Part shown: positions 1 through 8,408 of the stretch, piece after piece
Numbering within the stretch: the first letter of the stretch is position 1
How the letters are laid out: each line of letters begins with the position of its first letter
Assembly (NCBI GenBank): GCA_903897145.1
Contig: CAIUAN010000040.1
Span: forward strand, 163,950-227,949
Direction: 5' to 3'
Length of the DNA stretch: 64,000 nt
Source of the DNA: an uncultured Bacteroidia bacterium
GTDB lineage: Bacteria; Bacteroidota; Bacteroidia; Bacteroidales; Prolixibacteraceae
Position numbers and translations under genes: made by a program
The notes under the pieces: model-generated
Databases searched by the model: none
Told to the model about the DNA's origin: nothing
Seen by the model: the letters and a program-made list of their open reading frames with translations, nothing else

Positions 1-1257
1 AGTCCAGCATGCAGTGCCATTTAATACTTTTTCGCGGAGTTCTGCAGTTGCATTTTTAGGATCAAGAATGCAAATAATTGGAATATTAAAAGTTTGAGCA
101 AATTCAAAGTCACGAGTGTCATGAGCCGGCACCGCCATAATCGCTCCTGTGCCATAGCCCATCAGCACATAATCGGCAACCCAGATTTGAATCTTTGTTC
201 CGTTAATTGGATTTATAGCGTAACGTCCAGTGAAGACTCCACTTTTCCCTTTGGCAAGATCGGTCCTGTCAAGATCACTTTTTAAGGCGGAATTGAGAAC
301 GTAGCTGTTTACCGCTTGACGTTGATCATCCGTGGTGATGGTTTGAACTAAGTCATGTTCTGGTGCGATGACCATATAGGTTGCTCCGAAAAGCGTATCA
401 GGACGGGTTGTATAGACTCTTAATTTTTCATCTAAACCATCGATGCTAAAATCCACTTCGGCACCCGTAGAGCGACCGATCCAGTTGCGTTGCATATCTT
501 TAACACCCTCTGGCCAGTCTAGTTCGTCAAGTCCTTCCAATAACCGTTCAGCATAATGGGGAATACGCAACATCCATTGTTTCAGAAATCGTCTTTCCAC
601 CTCTTTAGTCCCGCATTTTTCATGCGATCCATCGTTTAAGACCTCCTCATTGGCACAAACAGTTTTGCAATTGCGACAGTACCATACCTGTGCGTTGTCG
701 TAATAGGCTAATCGTTTGCTGCTGATGAATTTTTGTGTGGCTTCGGCTCCACTTTTTTTGATCTCTTCTGGAATAGGGAGCTCCGATATATTTCTCCCTT
801 TATTTTGAGCGGTATCGAACCAGGTGTTAAATAACCGGGTAAAAATCCACTGGGTCCATTTAAAATATTTTGGATCTGTGGTGTTGATTTCTCGCTCCCA
901 ATCGTAACTCAATCCTAATGATTGAATTTGTCCACGAAAAGTATCACAGTTTTTTTGTGTTGTGATGGCTGGATGCGTTCCAGTCTGTATTGCATATTGT
1001 TCGGCAGGAAGTCCAAAAGCATCCCAGCCCATCGGGTGCAACACATTAAATCCATTTGCTCGCTTATAACGGCAAATAATATCTGTTGCAGTATAACCTT
1101 CAGGATGGCCAACATGCAATCCTGCTCCCGAAGGATAAGGAAACATGTCAAGACAATAGAATTTTGGCTTAGTTAGATCGATTTCCGTCCGAAATGTATG
1201 GTTGTCGGCCCAGTGTTTCTGCCACTTCTGCTCAATTTCTTTAAAATTGTATTCCAT
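1..1257 (-). CDS. leuS: Leucine--tRNA ligase, N-terminal part (cut by window start)
   Basis: Class I aminoacyl-tRNA synthetase that charges tRNA-Leu in the cytoplasm. The frame stays open for 419 codons from the ATG at 1257 to the window edge, so the KMSKS loop and the anticodon-binding and C-terminal domains lie outside. Visible parts, in order: the HIGH-type signature as HVGH at residues 48-51 within [16 protein letters not shown]; a zinc-binding set CxxC at 194-197 with Cys201 and Cys215; and the CP1 editing domain, with the threonine-rich [12 protein letters not shown] block near 283-294 and [15 protein letters not shown] at 369-383, whose last Asp is the expected editing residue. The start [12 protein letters not shown] is the usual one for Bacteroidota LeuRS. 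The gene diverges from gdhA across a 394 bp gap. Confidence 0.97.
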   Translation of the reverse strand, partial: MEYNFKEIEQKWQKHWADNHTFRTEIDLTKPKFYCLDMFPYPSGAGLHVGHPEGYTATDIICRYKRANGFNVLHPMGWDAFGLPAEQYAIQTGTHPAITTQKNCDTFRGQIQSLGLSYDWEREINTTDPKYFKWTQWIFTRLFNTWFDTAQNKGRNISELPIPEEIKKSGAEATQKFISSKRLAYYDNAQVWYCRNCKTVCANEEVLNDGSHEKCGTKEVERRFLKQWMLRIPHYAERLLEGLDELDWPEGVKDMQRNWIGRSTGAEVDFSIDGLDEKLRVYTTRPDTLFGATYMVIAPEHDLVQTITTDDQRQAVNSYVLNSALKSDLDRTDLAKGKSGVFTGRYAINPINGTKIQIWVADYVLMGYGTGAIMAVPAHDTRDFEFAQTFNIPIICILDPKNATAELREKVLNGTACWT

Positions 1258-1651
1258 CCCTATTTTACTTATTCGTTCAATTGCATTATAAGTAGGCGAA
1301 ATTAACGCTTTATTCGCTCTCCTAATCAGTCTATTTGCAGAATTCTATTAAAAAATAGAGATTAGCACTAATTTCTACCCTTTTTAGCCCTTGCGCTTAA
1401 CTTATAGCCTTCTGAAACTTATGCCAAATGAACGTTTTGGTCGTTTAAAAACATGACTTTTATCATGTTTTTATGAATTTTAGATTGAAATATTAACGGG
1501 CGGATATTAAACGACTGTTTTTCAGTAACATAATATTTTTATTATTTACTTGAAACCTCTTCCTTTTTGGTTTAGATTTCTGTAAATTTGGTAATCATTT
1601 AGTTGTTCTCAGTGGTGTTTTTCGTAGTTTGATCATTTAAAATAATCAAGT
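1258..1651. other. Divergent leuS/gdhA intergenic region
   Basis: 394 bp of AT-rich sequence between two divergent genes. I see no convincing ORF, RNA gene or strong hairpin. The only regulatory element I can point to is a TAAATTTG box near the gdhA end (1583-1590). No exact TAnnTTTG box is visible on the leuS side. Confidence 0.6.
1583..1590 (+). promoter_or_regulatory. Candidate -7 box of gdhA
   Basis: TAAATTTG matches the Bacteroidota -7 consensus TAnnTTTG and lies about 60 bp before the gdhA ATG. The nearest upstream TTTG (1566-1569) is only 13 bp away, closer than the usual 17-21 bp, so the -33 element is not convincing. Confidence 0.45.
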
Positions 1652-2989
1652 ATGAATGTCGATATAGTCCAATTTATGGATGGAGTAAAAGCCCGTACTC
1701 CTGGGGAAGATGAGTTTCACCAAGCCGTATTTGAAGTTGTAGTCTCCGTGTGGGATGTGTATGATGCGAATGTGCGTTATAAGCGAGCACGGATCTTAGA
1801 AAGAATGGTCGAGCCAGAGCGCACAATAATTTTTCGCGTTTTATGGACCAATGACAAAGGGGAGGTGGAGATCAACAGGGGTTATCGAGTAGAATTTAAT
1901 AGTGCTTTAGGCCCATATAAAGGTGGTTTGCGGTTTCATAAGAGTGTTACATTAAGTATTTTAAAGTTCTTAGGTTTTGAACAAACATTTAAGAATAGTC
2001 TAACCACCTTGCCGATGGGCGGTGGGAAAGGTGGTTCCGACTTTAGTGCGAAGGGTAAAAGTGACAGTGAGATTATGCGATTTTGCCAGTCATTTATGAC
2101 TGAGCTTTATCGTCACATTGGTCCAAATACCGATGTTTCTGCTGGTGATATTGGTGTTGGAGGTCGGGAGATTGGCTATCTATTTGGTCAATATAAACGA
2201 ATTAAGAATGAATTTACAGGCGTTCTTACGGGCAAGGGACTTAGCTGGGGCGGTTCATTAATTCGACCGGAGGCTACAGGCTTTGGCGCAGTATATTTTG
2301 TACAGCATATGTTAGCCGAGATGGGCAAACAGATCAATGGTCTTACCTTTGGTGTTTCAGGCTTTGGGAATGTTGCTTGGGGGGTTATTACCAAGATCAA
2401 TGAACTTGGTGGGAGAGTGGTTACTATATCGGGCCCAGATGGAACGGTATATGATCCATCCGGAATATCAGGTGAGAAAGTTGATTATTTGCTTACATTA
2501 CGAGAGAGTAATAACGATGTTGTTGCGCCTTATGCTGCAACCTTCGGAGTCGATTTTTATCCAAATGTCAAGCCCTGGGAGATAAAAGTGGATATTGCCA
2601 TGCCGTGTGCAACACAAAATGAGTTGGATGAAATAGATGCTTTTCATTTAAAGCAAAATGGCTGTTTGCTTGTCGCAGAGGTCTCGAATATGGGGTGTAC
2701 ACTTGATGCAATTAATTTTTTCTTGTCACAAAAAATACCTTTCGCTCCTGGGAAAGCGGTAAATGCTGGAGGTGTAGCAGTTTCTGGATTGGAAATGTCG
2801 CAAAACAGCATGCGTTATAGCTGGACCAAAGAGGAGGTTGATAAAAAGCTACATCAGATTATGCACGAGATTCACCAAACATGCATGCAGTATGGTCGCA
2901 CCTCGGATTATATCAATTATGTTAAAGGATCGAATGTTGCCGGATTTGTAAAAGTTGCAGATGCTATGTTGGCCCAAGGGTTAGTCTAG
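1652..2989 (+). CDS. gdhA: Glutamate dehydrogenase (hexameric, GdhA type)
   Basis: Interconverts glutamate and 2-oxoglutarate plus ammonia in the cytoplasm; the 445-residue length fits the small hexameric bacterial family, often NADP-dependent. The Glu/Leu/Phe/Val dehydrogenase signature is present: GPYKGGLRFH near residue 90, the catalytic-lysine loop LPMGGGKGGSDF near 126-136, and DVSAGDIGVGGREIGY near 165-180. The C-terminal half has a Rossmann glycine motif, GVSGFGNVAWG, near 234-244. The gene is monocistronic and ends 16 bp before a strong bidirectional terminator. NADP versus NAD preference cannot be settled by eye. Confidence 0.96.
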   Translation: MNVDIVQFMDGVKARTPGEDEFHQAVFEVVVSVWDVYDANVRYKRARILERMVEPERTIIFRVLWTNDKGEVEINRGYRVEFNSALGPYKGGLRFHKSVTLSILKFLGFEQTFKNSLTTLPMGGGKGGSDFSAKGKSDSEIMRFCQSFMTELYRHIGPNTDVSAGDIGVGGREIGYLFGQYKRIKNEFTGVLTGKGLSWGGSLIRPEATGFGAVYFVQHMLAEMGKQINGLTFGVSGFGNVAWGVITKINELGGRVVTISGPDGTVYDPSGISGEKVDYLLTLRESNNDVVAPYAATFGVDFYPNVKPWEIKVDIAMPCATQNELDEIDAFHLKQNGCLLVAEVSNMGCTLDAINFFLSQKIPFAPGKAVNAGGVAVSGLEMSQNSMRYSWTKEEVDKKLHQIMHEIHQTCMQYGRTSDYINYVKGSNVAGFVKVADAMLAQGLV

Positions 2990-3005
2990 GCGAAAAATTG
3001 GAATC

Positions 3006-3039
3006 AAAAAATCCCGGACTGTAGAGTCCGGGATTTTTT
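3006..3039. terminator. Bidirectional terminator between gdhA and the response regulator
   Basis: A perfect 15 bp inverted repeat: a run of six A then TCCCGGACT, a GTAG loop, then AGTCCGGGA and six T. It has a GC-rich core and a T-run on both strands, so it can end both convergent transcripts. Confidence 0.95.
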
Positions 3040-3057
3040 GATGAATCTTAAATAAGA

Positions 3058-3747
3058 TTAGAGAATTAGTTTGTATCCTTTGCCATGGATGTTGATAATC
3101 TCAATTCCTTCTTCTGATTTCAGATGCTTACGAAGTTTGGTGATATAAACATCCATGCTTCGTGCATTGAAATAGTTGTCGTCAACCCAAATTGTTTTAA
3201 GGGCGAAATTTCGCTCTAGAATTTTATTGGCATTGACGCATAGAAGTTTAAGGAGATCTGACTCTTTGGTTGTTAATTTAGTTTGGATGTTTGCGTCAGA
3301 CAAGGTTTGTTTTCTAGCATCAAAGATAAATCGACCTAATTTAAAAACAGCCTGTGAATTTTCGCTCTCTCCGTTTACCCTTCTTAGAATGGCTTCGATA
3401 CGGAAGAGTAGTTCTTCCATGCTAAATGGCTTGGTCATGTAGTCATCTGCACCAATCTTAAACCCTTCGATCACATCGTCTTTCATGCTTTTAGCAGTTA
3501 GAAAGATAATTGGGATTTCGGCATTTAACATCCGGATCTCTTTCGCCAAGGTGAACCCATCTTTCTTTGGCATCATCACATCAAAGATGCAAATGTCATA
3601 TTGGTTATTTTGGAACTCTTTATACGCGATCTCCCCATCCGGAAATAAATCGGTGTCATAGCCTTTTGCGATAAGATATTCTCTAAGTAGAAGTCCAAGA
3701 TTTTCATCGTCTTCTGTGAGGATTACTCTAGGTCTCTTTTCCATCAT
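3058..3747 (-). CDS. OmpR-family response regulator (RprY-like)
   Basis: DNA-binding partner of the histidine kinase just upstream. The N-terminal receiver domain (about residues 7-120) has the acidic pocket EDD at 12-14, phospho-acceptor Asp56 (IFDVMMP), the conserved Thr in FLTAK near 84 and Lys106 (MTKPF). The C-terminal winged-helix domain (about 130-228) has the OmpR/PhoB pattern, including LTTKESDLLKLL and DVYITKLRKHL. Its start overlaps the kinase 3' end by 20 bp, so the two are translationally coupled; either of two adjacent Met codons (3747 or 3744) may initiate. Gene order and sequence style resemble Bacteroides RprXY. Its targets are not visible. Confidence 0.93.
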   Translation of the reverse strand: MMEKRPRVILTEDDENLGLLLREYLIAKGYDTDLFPDGEIAYKEFQNNQYDICIFDVMMPKKDGFTLAKEIRMLNAEIPIIFLTAKSMKDDVIEGFKIGADDYMTKPFSMEELLFRIEAILRRVNGESENSQAVFKLGRFIFDARKQTLSDANIQTKLTTKESDLLKLLCVNANKILERNFALKTIWVDDNYFNARSMDVYITKLRKHLKSEEGIEIINIHGKGYKLIL

Positions 3748-5266
3748 TGTCTGAATTTTTTAAAGGGAAGTATATTCTAAATCGAGTACCTTTCCCCAGG
3801 GTACTATCTACTTTTATTTTACCATTATGTACATCAACAATCCTTTTCACATAGGACAAGCCTAATCCAAATCCCTTTACATTATGCACATTTCCGGTTG
3901 GTACGCGAAAGAAGCGTTCGAAAATTTGTGCTTGATGTTCCTTTGGGATTCCAATCCCATTGTCCTTGACTTGAATGATCGCCCACCCATTTTTATTCTC
4001 TGTCGATAGTTCAATTAACGGGTTCTCTGTACTATATTTTACTGCATTATCAAGTAAGTTGAAGATCACGTTCGTAATGTGTACCTCATCGCCCTTGATA
4101 AAAGGATTTTCAGCTAATAATTCGGTTCGTAACTCTCCATTCTCAGTGGAGACTCTAATGTCGAAATTAGAAGCCACACTCTCGGCCAATTTATTTAGAT
4201 CAATCTCGGCAAATTTAAGTTTCAAACGACCTTCATTAAAGACCGCCATTTGTAAAACTTTTTCAACTTGATTGCTCAGTCTCTTACTCTCTTCAAAAAT
4301 CACGCCAGAAATATGATCGACCGTTGATTTGGAAAGTGAGACGGAAGAATCCCGCAACATTTGAGAGGCTAGAGAGATCGTTGAGATAGGCGTTTTTAGC
4401 TCATGAGTCATATTATTTATGAAGTCATTCTTGATCTGAGAGATTTTTTTCTGACGCCAAATAATCTGCAAGGTGACGATGAAAATGCCAATGATCATTA
4501 AGGTTAATAACAATGAAGGGAAGACTAAAAACGAGGTAGATTTAAAGAAGTTATTGTCCTGCCCAGGAAAATAAATACAGAGGTAGTTGGGTTTTATAGG
4601 CTCATCATCAGCCAAGAGCAATCTTTTATATTGTTTAGTTTTTAGTCCGGGTTGGTAATCTCTACTCCCCATGATGTAAGCATTCTTGCCATTTATCTGG
4701 GTTGCAATCGTGTATTTATAATCAATTAGAATATCGTTTCGCTTCAGGGCTGTATCAATAGCTTGTGCCAGAATCTCCGGGGGTAAACGAAGAGAAAGCG
4801 GGAGGTCGGCCCGCTCTTTCATGAAAATTTGATACCTTAACTTCTGGGCATCTTGCGCACTTTTTCGATTGTAGCCATGCTGAAAACTCTGAATCTCCAC
4901 TTGGGAGAAATATTTGGATTGAGAATTTGGCTGTCCATTGCTTCCGGAGGCTGAGAACTTTTGATAGATCGATATTTCATTGGTTTTTTCTAACGCTCCT
5001 AAATTAAAACTTGGGTCTGAGTTTGGAAATTGGTCAATTGAGTTCGGCGGATAATTCGTTCTGTCGGCATCAATCGCATAAAACTGATTTATTTCCAGAA
5101 TGTCGATATATTCGGCTACGTCTTGTAATGCTTTGTAGGCTTGAGTGCTGAAATTTTTCTCTTGCAGCTCTGCGGTATGCTTGATGGTCATCATCTGCAC
5201 AACGATGAGAAAAGCTGCAGCAATAGCCATAGCAACACTTAAAATATAGATCAATCTTTTACTCAT
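3728..5266 (-). CDS. Sensor histidine kinase (RprX-like)
   Basis: Membrane sensor kinase, 512 residues. A first membrane segment lies at about residues 5-26, followed by a roughly 215-residue extracytoplasmic sensor region I cannot match to a known domain, and a second segment at about 245-269. No clear HAMP domain follows. The dimerisation/phosphotransfer domain has the H-box NNMTHELKTPI with His288. The ATPase domain has an N-box (VIFNLLDNAVKY), G1 (VKDNGIGIP) and G2 (GFGLGLSYV). It precedes and overlaps the response regulator. A TATCTTTG box on this strand (5279-5272) ends six bases from the ATG, which suggests a very short or absent leader. Confidence 0.94.
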   Translation of the reverse strand: MSKRLIYILSVAMAIAAAFLIVVQMMTIKHTAELQEKNFSTQAYKALQDVAEYIDILEINQFYAIDADRTNYPPNSIDQFPNSDPSFNLGALEKTNEISIYQKFSASGSNGQPNSQSKYFSQVEIQSFQHGYNRKSAQDAQKLRYQIFMKERADLPLSLRLPPEILAQAIDTALKRNDILIDYKYTIATQINGKNAYIMGSRDYQPGLKTKQYKRLLLADDEPIKPNYLCIYFPGQDNNFFKSTSFLVFPSLLLTLMIIGIFIVTLQIIWRQKKISQIKNDFINNMTHELKTPISTISLASQMLRDSSVSLSKSTVDHISGVIFEESKRLSNQVEKVLQMAVFNEGRLKLKFAEIDLNKLAESVASNFDIRVSTENGELRTELLAENPFIKGDEVHITNVIFNLLDNAVKYSTENPLIELSTENKNGWAIIQVKDNGIGIPKEHQAQIFERFFRVPTGNVHNVKGFGLGLSYVKRIVDVHNGKIKVDSTLGKGTRFRIYFPLKNSDNDGKET

Positions 5267-5271
5267 AGAAG

Positions 5272-5279
5272 CAAAGATA
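5272..5279 (-). promoter_or_regulatory. Candidate -7 box of the histidine kinase operon
   Basis: Read on the minus strand this is TATCTTTG, an exact TAnnTTTG match. It sits directly before the kinase ATG (5266), so the transcript would be nearly leaderless. No exact -33 TTTG is seen. Confidence 0.45.
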
Positions 5280-5317
5280 AAGCTATTAATGGATGTAAAA
5301 ACTTCTACTTAACATTA

Positions 5318-5336
5318 TTTAACTTAGGAAGTTAAA
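5318..5336. promoter_or_regulatory. Perfect 8 bp inverted repeat upstream of the sensor kinase
   Basis: TTTAACTT, three bases AGG, then AAGTTAAA. It lies between the rnc 3' end and the kinase start, about 40-60 bp upstream of the kinase -7 box. It is AT-rich with no T-run after it on either side, so it looks more like a protein-binding dyad, possibly for autoregulation, than a terminator. Confidence 0.4.
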
Positions 5337-5348
5337 TCGCTGTAGTAA

Positions 5349-6122
5349 TTAGGGTGTTTTAATGCCAAGGGCTGCCAGCGCTTTCCCTGCAGAATTTTGT
5401 TGAGCCTCTTTTTTTGAGTATCCATCACCTTGTCCTCCTAATTCACCATCGATGTAAATCTTGGACTTAAATGGCATGCTATTGGATTTTCCTTCTCTGA
5501 TTTCTTGGGTGTCGAAGGTTACCTCTCGTTTGTTTTTTTGTCCCCACTCTATGAGCTGAGATTTGTAATTGGTATCGCTCTGCTCTAGCTGTTCGATATC
5601 GATATGAATGGCAAGCACTTTTCTCAAAACAAATTCACGGGCTCCTTCATAACCCATATCCAGATATATGGCCCCAATAAAGGCTTCAAACACGTCACCA
5701 TAAATATGACTTGAATCGCTTACCGTGTTTGTATTTGCGTTGATAAAACGGTTAAGGCCTAATTTAAAAGTTAACTTGGTCAGAAAACTACGATTGACCA
5801 TTCTCGAACGCATCTGAGTTAAGAACCCTTCATCTTTTCGAGGAAATCTATTGTAGAGATATTCCGCTATGATGGCACCTAAGACGGCATCCCCCAAATA
5901 TTCTAAACGCTCATTGTTGATAGGTTGTCCCATAAGGTCAGCGGAGGATGCTGATCTGTGAATAAAAGCCAAATCATACAATCGGAATTTAAGTGGACTA
6001 ATGCCGGTTGTTGCTTTTATGAAACGATAAAACTCTTTTCTTGTAGAAGAAAAGAGTTTTATTTGATACCTTAAATCTCGTAGCACTTTACTCCGAAAGT
6101 TTTTTAAATATGACACTTCCAT
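5349..6122 (-). CDS. rnc: Ribonuclease III
   Basis: Endonuclease that cuts double-stranded RNA, including rRNA precursors. The RNase III signature NNERLEYLGDAVLGAII contains the metal-binding Glu and Asp, and a second acidic site follows in DVFEAFIGAIYLD. A C-terminal double-stranded-RNA-binding domain runs from about YKSQLIEWGQK to the end, including the KKEAQQNSAGKALAAL helix. I chose the ATG at 6122 (MEVSYLKNF) over an in-frame TTG at 6140. It overlaps the fabF 3' end by 35 bp, an arrangement that supports translational coupling in an acpP-fabF-rnc operon. About 257 residues. Confidence 0.94.
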   Translation of the reverse strand: MEVSYLKNFRSKVLRDLRYQIKLFSSTRKEFYRFIKATTGISPLKFRLYDLAFIHRSASSADLMGQPINNERLEYLGDAVLGAIIAEYLYNRFPRKDEGFLTQMRSRMVNRSFLTKLTFKLGLNRFINANTNTVSDSSHIYGDVFEAFIGAIYLDMGYEGAREFVLRKVLAIHIDIEQLEQSDTNYKSQLIEWGQKNKREVTFDTQEIREGKSNSMPFKSKIYIDGELGGQGDGYSKKEAQQNSAGKALAALGIKTP

Positions 6123-7341
6123 TGTGACCGCCAAATCCAAAGGTGTTACTTAAAACATAATTGAGTTCGCGTTTTTTAGCCTTGTTAAAGGTGAAATCAA
6201 TTTTTGGATCGATTTCTGGATCTAGCTCAAATTGATTAATGGTCGGAGGGACAATACTATCTCTCATGGCCAAGATTGAGGCAATACCTTCAACTGCTCC
6301 AGCAGCCCCCAGTAGATGACCAGTCATCGATTTGGTTGCACTGATGCTTAGATTATATATATGGTCTCCAAAGACTCGTCTGATTGCTTTAGGTTCTGCA
6401 ATGTCGCCTAGTCCAGTAGAAGTTCCATGAACATTGATGTAATCAATATCTGTTGGCTTGAGACCTGCATCTTGCAAGGCTCTCTGCATCACTAAGGCAG
6501 CACCACCACCTTCAGGATCTGGTGCTGTCATATGGTATGCATCGGTTGACATTCCTATGCCGACAAGTTCTGCATAAATAGTCGCTCCTCGTTTTTTTGC
6601 ATGCTCGTACTCTTCAAGAATTAACGCACCACCACCTTCAGCCATCACAAAACCATCACGACCAACGTCAAAAGGTCTGGAGGCTGTTTTGGGATCATCG
6701 TTTCTGGTAGAAAGTGCACGCATCGCATTGAATCCTCCAACTCCGGCATCATTGATTGCGGACTCCGATCCACCTGCGACAAATAAATTGGCTTTCCCTA
6801 GGCGGATATAAGTAGCTGCATCAATCATTGCATGCGTTGCAGAGGCACAAGCCGTAACGGTTGTAATTGTTGGCCCACGGAAGCCATACTTTAGCGCAAT
6901 ATTCCCACTAGCCATATTGGCAATCATTTTAGGAATAAAAAATGGAGAAAATCTAGGAGTTTCAGGATTTTCATTGTACTCAGTTACAGTCTGTAAAAAA
7001 GTATTTAATCCCCCAATTCCAGCTCCCCAAATTACGCCGCATTCATCTTTGTCAATTGTTTCAAGATTAATGCCAGAGTGTTCTATAGCTTGAGCTGCAG
7101 CAATGTATGCAAATTGAGCATACATATCATGCTTGTGAACCTCTTTTTTATCAAGGTAATCAGTCGGTTCGAAATTCTTAACCTCGCAAGCAAAATGTGT
7201 TTTGAAATTGGTTGAATCAAAACGAGTAATGGGGCCGGCACCGCTAACCCCATTGCACAAGTTCTTCCAAAATTCCTCAACATTCTTACCTAACGGGTTA
7301 ATCGTGCCAAAGCCGGTAACAACAACTCGTTTTAATTCCAT
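6088..7341 (-). CDS. fabF: 3-oxoacyl-ACP synthase II (KAS II)
   Basis: Elongating condensing enzyme of type II fatty-acid synthesis: it joins malonyl-ACP to an acyl-ACP. The Cys-His-His triad is visible: Cys165 (VTACASATHA), His305 (NVHGTSTGLGD) and His342 (SMTGHLLGAAGAVE). The 417-residue length and the GFGFGGHNGSVIF C-terminus are typical. It sits 40 bp downstream of acpP, its acyl-carrier substrate, and overlaps rnc, so the three are almost surely co-transcribed. Confidence 0.97.
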   Translation of the reverse strand: MELKRVVVTGFGTINPLGKNVEEFWKNLCNGVSGAGPITRFDSTNFKTHFACEVKNFEPTDYLDKKEVHKHDMYAQFAYIAAAQAIEHSGINLETIDKDECGVIWGAGIGGLNTFLQTVTEYNENPETPRFSPFFIPKMIANMASGNIALKYGFRGPTITTVTACASATHAMIDAATYIRLGKANLFVAGGSESAINDAGVGGFNAMRALSTRNDDPKTASRPFDVGRDGFVMAEGGGALILEEYEHAKKRGATIYAELVGIGMSTDAYHMTAPDPEGGGAALVMQRALQDAGLKPTDIDYINVHGTSTGLGDIAEPKAIRRVFGDHIYNLSISATKSMTGHLLGAAGAVEGIASILAMRDSIVPPTINQFELDPEIDPKIDFTFNKAKKRELNYVLSNTFGFGGHNGSVIFKKLSE

Positions 7342-7381
7342 AGTAAGCTTTTGAGCCCTATATTATTAGTGAAAAACTTTA

Positions 7382-7618
7382 TTACTTTGCGTTTTCAGTG
7401 ATGTAATTAATTGCATCGCCAACAGTTCCAATTTTTTCTGCCTGATCGTCAGGGATTGCAATGTTGAATTCTTTCTCGAATTCCATAATCAACTCTACAG
7501 TATCAAGTGAATCAGCACCTAAATCGTTTGTGAATGATGCTTGTGGGGTAACTTCACTCTCGTCAACACCTAATTTATCAACAATGATCGCTTTTACTTT
7601 ACCTGAAATGTCAGACAT
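7382..7618 (-). CDS. acpP: Acyl carrier protein
   Basis: Small acidic carrier of fatty-acyl chains, 78 residues. Ser37 in [12 protein letters not shown] is the phosphopantetheine attachment site. It is the first gene of the acpP-fabF-rnc unit. The leader contains a perfect 9 bp inverted repeat (7657-7686). An approximate promoter, TTTCTTTG, lies just upstream of that repeat on the minus strand; it deviates from TAnnTTTG at one position. Confidence 0.98.
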   Translation of the reverse strand: MSDISGKVKAIIVDKLGVDESEVTPQASFTNDLGADSLDTVELIMEFEKEFNIAIPDDQAEKIGTVGDAINYITENAK

Positions 7619-7656
7619 AATTTTTAATTTTTACGTTAATACTTATTGCTAAATTT

Positions 7657-7686
7657 ACTCGCTGAAATTATTTTGACTCAGCGAGT
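7657..7686 (-). promoter_or_regulatory. Inverted repeat in the acpP leader
   Basis: ACTCGCTGA and TCAGCGAGT are exact reverse complements separated by 12 bases. The repeat lies 39-68 bp before the acpP ATG, probably downstream of the transcription start, so it could form a 9 bp stem in the mRNA leader or act as an operator. No T-run follows, which argues against a simple terminator. Confidence 0.55.
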
Positions 7687-7828
7687 GCAAAGAAACAAAG
7701 AAAGAAATTTATCTTCCAAATATTTAGACAAGAATCTATTATATTGAACGTGAAAATAAGGGTGCCTCGAATTAATTAAAACATTTGAGTCGAATATTCT
7801 AAAAATATACTTTTATAAGAAATTACTA

Positions 7829-8389
7829 ATGAGGACTATAGCCATATTTGCGTCTGGATCGGGCAGTAACGCCGAGAATATTATTCGATACTTCCAATCG
7901 AACCCCTTAGTTCGGATCGACTCTGTTTGGTCGAACAAAAAAGATGCATTTGTACTTGAACGTGCTAAAAATTTGGGTGTTGAGGCAAATATTTTTACTC
8001 GATCAGTCTTCTCTGAATCTAATCAACTTCGAGATGAGTTAATTCAAAGAGGTGTTGAAGTGATTATTTTAGCCGGTTTTCTCTGGTTAATACCCCCTGC
8101 TTTTATAGAGTCATTTACGTTAATAAATATACATCCAGCACTCCTGCCCAAATATGGTGGAAAAGGTATGTATGGCTCTTTTGTCCATGAAGCAGTCATT
8201 CAGAATAAGGAGATAGAATCAGGAATTACAGTTCATCTGGTGAACAAAGAGTTCGATAAAGGGGAGCATTTACTACAAAAAACATGTCCAGTATATCCGG
8301 ATGATTCGCCAGAGACCTTGGCGCAGCGTATTCATGAATTGGAATATGCCTATTTTCCTGCTGCAATTGAGACTTATTTATTTAAGTAA
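7829..8389 (+). CDS. purN: Phosphoribosylglycinamide formyltransferase
   Basis: Third step of purine synthesis: transfers a formyl group from 10-formyl-tetrahydrofolate to GAR. At 186 residues it is of usual length. Visible motifs are the N-terminal phosphate loop GSGSNAENI, the NIHPALLPKYGGKGMYG block with the conserved catalytic Asn-His region, and the later ESGITVHLVNKEFDKG block with the conserved Asp. A TTTG (7784-7787) followed 20 bp later by TACTTTTA is a near-consensus promoter. The next gene starts 19 bp downstream. Confidence 0.95.
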   Translation: MRTIAIFASGSGSNAENIIRYFQSNPLVRIDSVWSNKKDAFVLERAKNLGVEANIFTRSVFSESNQLRDELIQRGVEVIILAGFLWLIPPAFIESFTLINIHPALLPKYGGKGMYGSFVHEAVIQNKEIESGITVHLVNKEFDKGEHLLQKTCPVYPDDSPETLAQRIHELEYAYFPAAIETYLFK

Positions 8390-8408
8390 ATCTAACTCGA
8401 CCTCCACT

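Noticed and set aside
915..1176. Short ORFs on both strands over the start of leuS
   Set aside because: They are shadows of the leuS frame, which is continuous and carries the HVGH and zinc motifs.
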